A DNA stretch of 64,000 nucleotides from Tricholoma matsutake. Its lineage: Eukaryota; Basidiomycota; Agaricomycetes; Agaricales; Tricholomataceae. The stretch spans positions 10,850,001 through 10,914,000 of the forward strand of contig AP026539.1 in NCBI GenBank assembly GCA_026075535.2, in the 5' to 3' direction. The position numbers were made by a program, and so were the translations under genes. How positions within the stretch are numbered: position 1 is the first letter of the stretch; each line of letters begins with the position of its first letter. This document shows, in pieces, positions 53,862-64,000 of this stretch. The notes beneath the pieces were generated by a model. That model made no database searches and was not told the DNA's origin. It was given only the letters and a program-made list of their open reading frames with translations.

Positions 53862-56739
53862 GCCTGACCTGCAATTGTGCAGCTTGAGTCTCGAGATCTC
53901 CCCAATATGCATCCATCCAACAATACATCTGATGCTCCCACCAATGAATTGTCTCAAGTTTTATGGATGTGAGCGCTTTTGGCATGTTCTCCTTGAGTGT
54001 GTTGAAGGCATAGTCACAATTATCTCAAAGATATTTCTTGACCACACCCCAGAAGAACTCAATAAAATTGAGTTTGCAGTGGAATTTGGGCAAGAAAATA
54101 CAGAGATGACCTGCAGCTTCAACAACCTCTTGTACAAGAGATTTTTGAGCCAAGAAGTCAGGCTGTCGTGCAAGTATTGTTTTGCAACATCAGTGGTCAT
54201 CATCAAGAGGGCATTTCTTGCACTTTCCACAAAGACCAGCTGGGTAAAGTCCTCGCTCTTTCAAGACTTCTTGCATCCCTTTTGGTTTGTTCAGGTGATC
54301 TGCATGGTTCAGCAGAAATACCATGGTCTGTTTTACTCTCAAACCATTTTTTGTGAACCACATATCATGCATTTTTGCCTGCTTCCCTCCAGGTCTGACA
54401 TTCATGTGAGAAATTACAAGAGCATTCTCCACATACACTGAGTGGCCTTGTGAGTTGTCGACCATTAGCATGACCATGAGCTGCTTTGAAGGCAGGAATT
54501 ATTTTATCTCTCAACTGTACAGTACTGTTTAGATTTATGAATGATAACAACTTGAGAACAGCATACCTGATTAACAAACATCTCTCCTGTCCAATACCCA
54601 TCGTAATTCTTTCCATATTCAATCATTTGGCTGGCACCTGGTAAAAACCCCATGGTTTAACAGATGACATTACTCTGGTGCAGACTGTGACCCACTCCCT
54701 TCTTTCGAAGGGTATGCTGGTCCTCAAAGACCCAACTCTTGCCTCTTGCATCATTAGCCTGAGCAGTCATTTCGTCATGAGCAAGGAGAACTTTTCGAGT
54801 CTCAACAAAGTTTGGTGGATCTGAGTGGAGCTCCCTACTGACATCTCCCACAACATAGTGTACAAACCTGCTCTGATAGAGCTTCATCATGGGCAAGAAC
54901 TCATCCTGCCAATATGAAACGACATCTGTCCAATCATGACCATCAAAATATAAGCCCTTCTTATGCCTGATATATTGGAAGCCTTCACAATGGAGCCAGC
55001 ACTGGGCAGTGCTCAATGACACACCCCTGCCAACTTTCAGATAGATTCGAGGGAATAGTTCAACCTCCATGAACCTTTTGAGCCCCCGTGGCATTTCTTG
55101 TTCAGTGATATGCCAAAGATAGTCGCCTGCTGCCTTTGGGGCAAGCTCATTCCTTGTGAACTGTGAGAGTTTTTCTGGGTTCATTGCCCATTTCTTTGAA
55201 CCAAATATACTTGCATTTCTGTTGTGACTGCAGGGTCACTGAGTAAAGAATAGGTTTTCGCATGCTTTCCTTGCATTGAAGTGGGCAATTCCTTTGATTT
55301 CATCCATGTGCGTGTCCAAGTATGCAGTAGTCGACCACCCCAGACAGCAGCAAAACTGTTGCTTGCAGCTGCTTGTGTTGATGCAACAACAAACCCCAGC
55401 CTGCTCTTGACAACAAGAATCAGATGACTCCGAATGGCAAGAGTGTGGCATGCTTGCAAGCCCCACGGTCTGGCATCAAAGCTGTTTTTCTTTGAAATCA
55501 GAAGCTTATCCAATGCAGCAAGAGCTGTCCAAAAGTCTGCATCCTTCTTCTCACAAGTTTTGTTGTGTGCAATTCTCCTTGGTATCACTAACCATTGATG
55601 CTTGAGAGGAGGAGCTCCATTCCTTTGACCAACACCATTGCCATTGCTTCCAACTTCAATACATGCAACATGCAGCATCTCCATACCCATCTTCATCCCC
55701 AAGTTCATCCTCATTATCTCCTTCATCCTCATTATCTGCCTCATCTCCACTCTTGTAATCTGAGGACATATCTGACAGGTATCCCGCAAAAAGGAATTGT
55801 GATGCTGCAACTGCGGCATTCATTGTATCTGCACCCAGTGCACCCTCCTCCAGTGGGTTATTCCTGAGAGATGCTGGCATACTTTGGGTGGCATTTTGGG
55901 TTTTTATAACAGGAAAATATTTTGCATCATACTGATCCCTTGGATCTGTCCTGAGTGCATTGTTAGAATACCACACAGCTCACAGTAGAAATGACATACG
56001 AAGTCCATGCAGACTCTCGGCTGGCCACCCTATCCCATGCATTCTTTTTACACTGTTGTTGTGTACAGTTTGAGAGTCCATTGTATCCCAAACCTCAGTC
56101 ACTTTCAGCTTTCTTCCATTGCTTCTGATTCTTTCCCTCCATCATCATGGCAAACATACTTGGAGCTTGAAGAGCCTCAAGCTCTGCTCAAATTTCAGCC
56201 ATATTTTGATCCAGGTCATCACCTGAAAGCTCTGACAAACTCTTGTCATCTGACTCATCTGCATCACTGTCCTCCCAATCCTTGGACTTGCTCTCAGACT
56301 CTGTTATCTCCACACTGACACTGCCAATATATCCACAGTCTGAATCAGAACCACTGCCTGAGTCTGGAAAATACAGCATGTCGTCAAACTCATGCAGATC
56401 TGATGCGCACTCAGGAAGCATGGACTCAGAGTCATCAATGGGATTGAGAAAAGGATATGGTGAGCTGGGTGATGATGCATGCACATGTTGGCTGCCAGTC
56501 CATTCAGGTGAGGTCACTACAGTGTCTGTAAGGATGATTGATGCAACAGATTTGTATTTTTTTTGCCCAAGACCACCTTTGCCAGCTCTAGCACAAGCGG
56601 CTGCCTTTCTCTTATCTTTGAGAGCCATTTTGAGTGCGAGCAGAGGTGAATTAGAAATGTAATAATTGCACAAAAGTACAGGAAAGTTGAAATGGAAGAA
56701 AACTGGGCTTCAGGCACACATAGTTTAGGGTTAGGGTTT

Positions 56740-59316
56740 ATACATTCGAAAAAATTTTGAGCCAATTTGGCGGCTGGCCAAAACATGTGGTCATTTGGTG
56801 ATTTGCACCATAAATCATTTCTGTCAATTGCTGGGTTAGGGTGAAGCCACATAAGGTATGCCGTGCAAAGAAACATTGCCTCCTGTTGCTGAAGCCAGAG
56901 TGCCATTTGCTCCAGAAAGTCTTGCTTGTTGCTTGCATGATAAGCTTCCTTTGCCAAATTAATGTGGAGGCATTCTGGTGATTTGATATTGTATCCATCA
57001 GTGGATCCATGGGTGAGAATGGTGTCAATGTAGTGTTAGATCATGTGAAGCTTGGGTATGTTAAAATGTTCCTGGATGCTGAGTTTGACTAAGATGTTCT
57101 TGTTAGGATGAAAAGTGTTGAGGCACCTCTGAAGCATGACAAGAGTTTGGGTTGTGTGACAGTGGAATTGGGCATAATAGATAAAATCAATGACTGAGCA
57201 CACCACCATGAGTACCTGGTCATTCACAGTAGCCTGCCATAATGCCAATAAACATTCTTTGTATCTGCCTGTGCTCATCCCCTGTCCATTGCAATATAAA
57301 TGACACACCTTTCTTGAAATGTTGCAAACCTGCATGATCATTCATCACCTTGAAATGTTGATAGGTTGTCTCCTCAGCTCAAGGGCCGATTCACCATTAC
57401 AATCACATTCTAATCACATTGGCTAACTCCTACGATGTCCCAGAAGCAGCGCAACCATTCTCGACCAAGTGTATCAATCACAATATCATATTGACCGTGT
57501 CGAAACATTGCCAGCGACATTGATCATACTTAGAAACTACATCACACAACTCTAGGACTACCTCGAAACACCCTAAGAACCCTCTGAACAAACATTGAGT
57601 ATCCCCGATCAACTTCGAACAGCTGCGACCGCGATCGAACATCGTCGACCATTGTCAAGCATTATCGATCAACATCGAGAAACTACAAACAACATTGGGT
57701 GCTGCATTCATTATCTACATAGTGGAATACCATGTGCCAGGGAGTATTCTAACTCGTGCTCAGACCTGCTGATAGTAGGTCAGCCTCATTCCAAGCCCCT
57801 ATCATGTACAGAACCCGCTGGATGGATTATTGCGACACTTAGCAGGGTTTATACACAAAGGACAGTCTCCTTTTAGTTCTTTCCCTTTATTACTCCTTTG
57901 TCATATGATATATCTCTTTCTTGTTCAAATTCCAGTCTCATTTTGGCCTCGTGTTTTAACTCATATCTTTTTGCCTCATGTTCTTACACATGTTTCTTAT
58001 ACCATTTTAGGAAGTTTCTCTTAAAACATATAAAAGTCTGTAGTATCTGCTTGGGAATACAAGAAATCATCTTCACATATCGCCTCGTATAAAGTTCTAA
58101 GAATCTGATCTATCCTCTAAACTATATAAAACTTCTACAAGTTTTCTCAATCAACGAGAAACCTCTACGACCATCATCGTCCTCAATCGACCTTTGATCA
58201 AATTATTGCTAGCACTAGTAACCACTCTGACACTTCCTAGCCATCAGCTATAACCTTCACATACTATCAATCTACCAAAAAGCCCTTAGAATTCACACAT
58301 CGACCCTCGATGATCAACATTGTTCGCTATCATTCTCGTTGATAAACATTGTTTGCCATCGATATTGATCAATGCTACATCAGACCACACCAAACACCTT
58401 CCTCTCTCATAGAACTACATTTATGACTAGTATCAACTAGTTGTCTTCCCTTTGGTCAGACCACAAACATTCAGAACACCTCACACCCTTCCTCTGACTT
58501 GTGCAAATATCATCAGCAGTTTTGGTGGTTTTCCCAGGTTGAGTATCATCAACCTGCATCCAGTTCTCCAGCCCTGATGATGCTAGTAAACCAGTTAATG
58601 AGATGGTCCTTGAAAACACCTTTATGGAGCTGGTGGAGAATATCAGGCATGAAACTTTGGAAAATGTTGGTATGAAGGAGGGCTTTCCAAAATGGTTCAT
58701 GCACAGCTCGTAAACCCAGCTCATCAAACTTATGTGCTGAATCCTGGTGGTTCTTCTTATGCCTTTGATCCTGATTCAGCAGCCTGACTGTCTCTTCTGT
58801 CTCCTCCACAAGGATGTTAGGAGTTCACCCCTTTCATTCTCACCAACCTTACAACATGAACAACAACTTTCTTTACAGCATGCCACAAGACAATGCTCAG
58901 GAAAGGTCACCACATATGCAGCAAAAATAGGAAGTATATGGCAGATGTACAAGTCAGCATATGTCATCTCAACTCCATCCCTCCCGGCTTCAATCAATGG
59001 ATTCAAAATCTCAGACATGCAGTAATGAAACAAGCGGTAGCCTGAGACAGATCAAGTAGCAGCTGAGAAACATTCAAGTTTTGAAACAGGTAAGTAGCCA
59101 ATAAGCACAGTCGCATTCGAAGATACCTGATACAAATTTGCAGGATGTTTTCACATATAGCTAGGATATTATGGACCTGGCATCACTTGTCTTTAGCAAT
59201 GTTGCTGAGGGTCAGGTATACTGGCCATGTTATCTTATCACCTCCGTACATTGTCAATTGTGTTTTGTCTGATGCGAGAATGATTGGTGCCACCAGTGGC
59301 AGCCCGGCCCACCACA
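56740..59316 (-). pseudogene. Plavaka-type transposase, N-terminal and central part
   Basis: The minus frames from 59316 read APIILASDKTQLTMYGGDK and WPVYLTLSNIAKD, then FHYCMSEILNPLIEAG, FAAYVVTFPEHCLVACC with CCKVGENERGELL, PDILHQLHKGVFKDHLINW and GELDAG. After the 1.2-kb repeat come YAQFHCHTTQTLVMLQRCL, FNIPKLHMIQH, IHINLAKEAYHASNKQDFL and EQMALWLQQQEA. These blocks are characteristic of Plavaka transposases in this order. The frame is broken several times. The right edge (about 59316) lies inside an intron of the SAP-like gene. Confidence 0.7.
57359..58551. repeat. 1.2-kb dispersed repeat, copy 2
   Basis: 1193 bp, TGATAGGTTGTCTCC ... GGTTGAGTATCATCA, alignable end to end with 5782-6956. 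It interrupts the Plavaka reading between GELDAG and the NDHAGLQHF-type segment. The flanks (AATGT and ACCTG) show no duplication. Confidence 0.75.
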
Positions 59317-60790
59317 CCCCCCTTCAGGAATTTTGCCCTGGGAATGTACATTCAACTGATGCCATGGTTGCCACAACAAGCACTTACCTGTGTCTTCCAC
59401 CACCAGTCTAAATGCCAAAGTTCACTAGAAAACGATCCAGCTCCGTCGTGGTATGCAGTGCTTTCTTTCTCCTCCTGGATGTCCTTGTCTCGATGCGGGA
59501 CAGCCTCGACGACGAGCCGGTAGGGTACCATTTCCAACTGGTTGTCATCTGCCTTCCGTTTTTGACTGCATACGTTACGTGTGGTCACGAAGAACTTGAA
59601 GAACCGGTCTTTATCTCCGTTGAATTCACTCGGATCCATCAGCTGGTGGTACAGCCTCTCACGACGATTGATGGTGACCTTGATCTTGGGCCACATCGAA
59701 TGGGCGGCGCGACCTTGCTGTGGACCATACTTGTCACGGATCCGTCGCACCTCTCCGCGCTCAAGCTGTTCAATGACCTCCCGCAGGTTCATTGCACGCT
59801 CCAAAGCCTGGATCTCCAGCTCACCGCTCGCGAGAATGGTGGCATCTCCATGGCGGGATTCATCCGTGATCGTGTTCATGAGTGATGTTGGTGTTGGTGC
59901 AGGCAACAGGGCTGTGGGTGTGCTAGGTGCTGTGAGTGTAGCGGAAGGTGCTGGTGTTGCAGTTGGAGCCGATGATGCAAGCGAGAGCTGGGAACGCTTT
60001 CGGCAGTGAGTTCAGGTACCTATCTCTCACAAACCCTGGATCCTATGACGTTGTGCAGCTGGAACAGCGCTGCCAGCGCATTGACATCGCCGTTTTGGGC
60101 AGCCTGCAGCCAGGCGTGGACTATTTCCGGAGGCGCATTCTCAATGTCATAGGTAGGAGCCTCACTTGACGACGTGTTGTCGAGAACGGCAGGTGGCGAG
60201 CATGGTGTACAGCCTTTGACGAAGGCGCGGGTGCAGTGCCATTGGTCCAGCAGCTATACCAGGCATACATTCAGCCCAGAATTTGCAGTTCCAAAATAAA
60301 AAGTGGGGAGCACGCACCTTGTCTTTCGCAGAGCTGAAACGAGTCCGGCGCCCATTTCCATGCTTCTCCCAGCTCTCGAAGATGGTCCCACTGCCTTTTC
60401 TGTATTTCCACGTCGCGGGTTGGTGGCCCAGCTTGTACGGGGTTGTGTGGAAGTGTCGAGAGGTCGAGGCCGTAGTGGCCTGCAAGCTTCTGACGAAGTT
60501 CGTCGACCCTGCCTGCTTTCGTCAGCACCCGCTTCCCAGCCTCTCGATTCGCACCGTCGATCCAATACTTGAGTTGGGCTCCTGTCGCATGGGTGAGGGT
60601 TAGTACGGTCAGGTCTCGGGGGGTGTCTGGCATGCAGCAGCAGAGTGGAGTTTTCAGAGTCGGTGCTTGTTGCGTTTTGAGGCCGTTGATTGATGGTTTG
60701 TCAGCATTGTCACAGACGGCGAGCACCAGGGATGATCTTGAAGCAGTCGGGGTGTGTGGGGATGGTTTCTCGCAAAGCAGTTGTATATTC
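59317..60790 (-). pseudogene. SAP-like unknown host gene, 3' end replaced by Plavaka
   Basis: Two blocks remain on the minus strand. The first (about 60720-60310) has LKYWIDGANREAGKRVLTK, RVDELRQKLAGHYGLDLS and a Trp-rich DHLRELGEAWKWAPDSF; the short helix-turn-helix around DELRQKLA resembles a SAP motif, which binds AT-rich DNA. The second (59880-59400) has ALERAMNLREVIEQLERGE, VRRIRDKYGPQQGRAAHSMWPKI and ending WHLDWWWKTQ at a GTAAGT donor (59391). Past that donor the intron runs straight into Plavaka sequence, so no acceptor or last exon exists. The joins between exons and the start codon are unresolved. GC content is higher than in the flanking transposons. Confidence 0.5.
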
Positions 60791-60799
60791 TGGCATACA

Positions 60800-61587
60800 T
60801 ATGATCTCCTAACACAATCTACGATGTTTACGCACCTTCTGCAGACCGAACCCGTGTTGATCCCACCTCCAGCAGGGCCCTAGAAGTGCCCGGCAGTCGC
60901 CGCCTGCCGTTTTCGCCTGTTGTCCGTCGTTGGCGACAGTGCGCGGGGTCTTGAAGCACGTTGACGCACGAGAGCGCTGTGACAGACACAGCCTCCTGGG
61001 ACACGCTGACTCAGCTGACCTAAGCGTTTCCCCGCTTGACCTCCCGTGTCCCATGACAACTAAGCTGGATTTAATTGTGATCCGTAGCAGCCGACGAGTG
61101 TGGACTGAGATTCATTTTGGCTCATAGCCATTATGTTGCTCTTAGCTACAGTTCCTATCCAACCTCCAACCCCTTCCGATCGCGAGATGCATCATCACTC
61201 ATCTGGGCAGACCCCAATCGTATGGAAGATCTGAGAAGCCGTGCAGATGGCGATGAAAACCAAAAAAGTTAGATACGCTAGCCACACTGTCTGGTTGAAA
61301 CTAGGTTTTCCATACCTGGGGCAGAGAAATGGACAGGATGAACAGTTGTAGATCTTGCGCAAATTGGCAATTACAGCGTCGAGACGCGTTGTTTGCGTAT
61401 GTTTGTGATCCGAGCTGCGCTTTAATTTTACCCATGGAGCGTTGGGAATTTACTTTCGTTCTTGGTTGCATCCTTTTCAGCGTACGTTCTGAATGAACTC
61501 TAAGCCACTAAGTATTGCCATAGACCTCCTAGTGGTTCTTCGCAACGGCACACTGCCACGGTCTAAAATAGTATACGATCATGATGA
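60800..61587. other. Intergenic region, no gene recognised
   Basis: GC-richer mixed sequence. No ORF with recognisable similarity and no repeat of the other families. It may include the promoter of the SAP-like gene. Confidence 0.4.
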
Positions 61588-62027
61588 ATGCCGCACAGCA
61601 AACCCCTGTATATCGTTGCTCAGGCCCGGGACTGTCCAAGTCACGCCGTCGCAGCAGAATGTACCTTTTGGGGATATGGTATTGCACCGGTAAGTATATC
61701 GTGACCAACGACCTTTTTCCTGAGCTTGAGATCTCAAACATGAAACAAAATATGAACTTCCGTATGTATAAACTTTATCATCTTGTGATACTAATATCAT
61801 GACAAGGCCGACTTAATTCCACTGCACAGCCTGGCCAGGATCCGATTGTCTCTCAGGCTTTTGCGAAAGCGTACACATGTGCTACTACAGCCTCCTACTA
61901 TAGCTGTCAAGAAGTTGCCAGTGGCCGCCAGGAATGTTATGACAACGGGGCTACCTCGCCTATCGTTTCATGCTCGGCATGTCTATTCTTGTCCTACATC
62001 GGTAATTTTGACGTTGGACCTCTGTAA
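61588..62027 (+). CDS. Possible small Cys-containing protein, 2 exons
   Basis: ATG 61588 opens a frame (MPHSKPLYIVAQARDCPSHA) that runs to a GTAAGT donor at 61690. The acceptor CACAG at 61829 restores the same frame: PGQDPIVSQAFAKAYTCATT, SYYSCQEVASGRQECYDNGA, SACLFLSY, stop at 62025-62027. That is 99 residues with seven Cys. There is no classical signal peptide, and the intron (140 nt) is long for this genome. I do not recognise it. An alternative intron from GTAATT (62011) would change the C-terminus. It could be a chance ORF; the gene call rests on the frame-keeping splice and Cys content only. Confidence 0.35.
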
Positions 62028-62155
62028 AGAAATGGCTATTAACCTTGCAACCCTCCGTCCGGCGGCGCCTTATCTAGGTCGTTCACGTCTTCCTTTCAGT
62101 TCCCTGAACTCAACACGCTGGCCGTGAAGTTCTTTTCCTTGAAGTATCTTTGAGC

Positions 62156-64000
62156 ATGGTCTCGTCCTTCAGAATTACAATCCTCCCTTTTCTCCTGGTG
62201 GCCATTTCCAGTGTTTCCGCTGCTCCCTGGGCTCGTATCGATCATACCCGACATGCAACTCACCGTTTGCGACATATTAATCAGGGTCTGACTCTCGAGT
62301 CATACCATCCTAGAGGCTCCTTCAAGGTACAAATAGCTACCCGCGATAACTACTTAGTCCTGCTAATCCCATGTCATCGTAGACATTCGGATCAGCAAGT
62401 TTTGCGGCACCTCAAGCGCAAGCCCCTTCTACTTCTACCTCATTCTCAGGAAGTAGCAGCGCTCCCTTCAGCCTCAATGACTCCGCCATCGCTTTTATTC
62501 AGTCGCAGCTTGGTATCGACCCAACCCTGATTGGATATAGGGCAGGCTACTCTTGGGACTCGCGGAAGTACGCGTATGTTCGACAGCGCCATGTACACTC
62601 GTCCTTCTTCGCTTGAATGCGTCTCACTGTGACGGTAATATAGAAGGGTATCCTTATTTCCAACGCAGTGGCCAACATTGCATGGTTGAACGACAAGATC
62701 GTTGCTTTTGGGTCTTCTTTCATCAACGCAAGCGACGGTATGGTCCCATGTTTTCTCTCTTTATCTCATTGTAACTGTGTCATTTTCCTAGTACAATTTG
62801 CTCCTCATATCCCAACTTTCACTCTTGAGTCGATTGTTCCCGACCTAGAAACTCAGCTCGATAGCAAACTACATTCTCACCCTCCATCTCTCGAATACCT
62901 CATTCGTCCCGACAACTCTGTGGCTCTTACGCACGTCGCTCAATTCCATAATCCGAAAAACCACACCTGGGTTGAAGCCTTTATTTGTGCACACACCAAG
63001 AAATTGCTCTCGGTGACAGACTTTGTCGCACACGCGACGTACACCGTGGTCCCGATCAACAAACAGGGGCTACCAGATGGACTAGTGACCCTCGAGGACC
63101 CTTCAGATAAGGAGTCATCTCCGTTGGGATGGCATACTGATGCAGGTGGTGGTATGCCTCGTACAGAGTATGTTCTTTCTTCTCCCAACGCTCTCGTAAA
63201 CTGACAATCCATATACCACAGCGGAAATAACGTTTTTGCCTTCGGCCCATCGAATCATTCGGCGCCTATCTCTACTACACGATATAATGTCAGTCTAGAC
63301 CCGTCTGACCCGTCGAACCTTAACGCCTCCATCACAAACGCTTTTTACGTGGCCAACATGGTCCATGATATCGCGTACAAATACGGTTTCATCGAGACTG
63401 CTTTTAACTTCCAGCAGGACAATCTCCAGCACGGCGGGAAGGGTGGAGACAAGGTGTACCTCAGTGTTCAGGACAGTGGTGGGTTGAATAATGCCAATTT
63501 TGCGACACCGCCAGAGTATGTCCCGTTTTTCAGTCTTTATACCATTGGCGCTGGTTGACAGGTTGGACATCCAGCGGGCAATCGGGACTGTGCAGGATGT
63601 ATATATGGGATTCGACAAAGATTAGACGTGACGGCGCAATGGAGAATGACATCGTCGTACATGAGATGACCCACGGTATCACCAATCGTATGACGGGTGG
63701 CGGGTCGGGCAGATGCCTGCAGACGCTCGAGGCAGGTGGATTGGGCGAAGGTTGGTCGGATGCTATGGCTGAGTACGTTGCATCTATTCTCATTGAACGT
63801 ACAGTGCTGATGAAATTACGTTGCAGGTGGGTTGTCCAGAAATCTGACAAAGTGGAAGACTTCGTAATGGGCCAATACGTGCTGGGCTCGAAAAAGGGTA
63901 TCAGGCAGTACCCCTACTCCACCGACCCGTGCGTATCTTTCCTGTGATAGATCCTTGGCCTCCTTAAATCACACTATCTTCAGAGCTATCAACCCCCTCC
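62156..64000 (+). CDS. Secreted metalloprotease, M36 fungalysin, 3' truncated by window edge
   Basis: Fungalysins are secreted zinc endopeptidases made with an N-terminal FTP-type propeptide. The start at 62156 gives a signal peptide (MVSSFRITILPFLLVAISSV, then SAAPWA). The propeptide includes DSAIAFIQSQLGIDP, SNAVANIAWLNDKIVAFGSS and HVAQFHNPKNHTWVEAFI. The catalytic part has NAFYVANMVHDIAYKYGF, DNLQHGGKGGDKVYLSVQD, HEMTHGITNRMTGG (the HEXXH zinc site with catalytic Glu, about 63660) and GGLGEGWSDAMAE, which holds the third zinc ligand Glu (about 63740). Several introns of 50-70 nt are visible, for example after RGSFK, after VRQRH (about 62588-62645) and after SFINASD (about 62736-62790). 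No stop was seen in the exons; the C-terminus lies beyond 64000. Confidence 0.9.

Larger units (their letters stand above)
53080..56690 (-). mobile_element. DDE transposon inserted in the Plavaka element, degraded
   Basis: The minus strand gives an acidic, Ser-rich N-terminal part (about 56640-56190), an Asp/Glu repeat part (about 55900-55680), then a helix-turn-helix-like TAQCWLHCEGFQYIRHKKG leading to FDGHDWTDVVSYWQDEF. Catalytic-type blocks VVGDVSRE, LLAHDEMTAQANDA and FLPKFHCKLNFIEFFWG follow; the final one carries the Glu of the DDE triad. After a MITE (53141-53861) the reading ends KYKSHCCVPELAARALD at about 53080. I know this as a fungal DDE family common in agaricomycetes, but not by name. 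Stops and frameshifts are frequent. Exact ends and target duplication were not found. Confidence 0.6.

Noticed and set aside
59412..59885. 157-codon ORF on the plus strand
   Set aside because: It is the complement of the conserved SAP-like exon, which has the better-supported frame.

Overview
The window looks like the genome of a filamentous basidiomycete, most likely an agaricomycete. Genes have several short introns of about 45-65 nt with GTAAGT-type donors and CTAAC-type branch sites. The transposons include KDZ (CxC5/CxC6) and Plavaka types, which I associate mainly with agaricomycetes. Nearly all sequence outside a few host genes is transposon, much of it nested. No bacterial features were seen.

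Host genes are few: a multi-exon P-loop GTPase with a C-terminal CaaX-like tail (8108-10752, +); a peroxisomal PEX11 gene (39358-40466, +) convergent with a twin-CX9C CMC1-like mitochondrial gene (40757-41226, -); an MFS sugar/quinate-type transporter (42290-43976, -); a SAP-like unknown gene broken by a transposon (about 59317-60790, -); a tentative small Cys-containing ORF (61588-62027, +); and the 5' part of a secreted M36 fungalysin metalloprotease that runs off the right edge (62156 onward, +).

Layout of the mobile DNA. 1-898 is the 3' end and 3' LTR of a chromovirus (family A) lying in a decayed multicopy ORF (899-3119) that also carries a hAT-type MITE. 3251-7354 is a chromodomain fragment duplicated on both sides of an LTR of family B; that LTR carries a 2-kb TIR element with intron-like modules and a 1.2-kb repeat. 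12481-18220 is a complete Ty1/copia element (C1) with identical LTRs and an open 1.6-kilo-residue gag-pol. 18353-24728 holds a fragment of the intron-module element, an old gypsy gag, a KDZ transposase pseudogene and a truncated family-B gypsy copy. 24837-30927 is a patchwork of family-B fragments carrying a Tc1-like remnant and several MITEs, three of them within the Tc1 remnant or its immediate surroundings. 30928-37598 is a full-length chromovirus B1 inserted in an older relative and itself holding a solo LTR of family A. 44935-50314 is a degraded copia element (C2). 51720-59316 is a Plavaka element split by a different DDE transposon (which has its own MITE) and by a second copy of the 1.2-kb repeat.

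The observations I rate highest are: the 2-kb TIR element, whose minus strand holds three hairpin-plus-spliceosomal-intron modules (a fourth lies in another copy) and which has tRNA-like Pol III box sequences near both ends; five TAG...CTA MITEs with perfect 8-bp duplications; a palindromic MITE hosted in a transposase intron; CGA-to-TGA decay of the chromovirus; and the apparently intact copia element with a half-tRNA-type primer site. All calls are by eye; no database search was possible.
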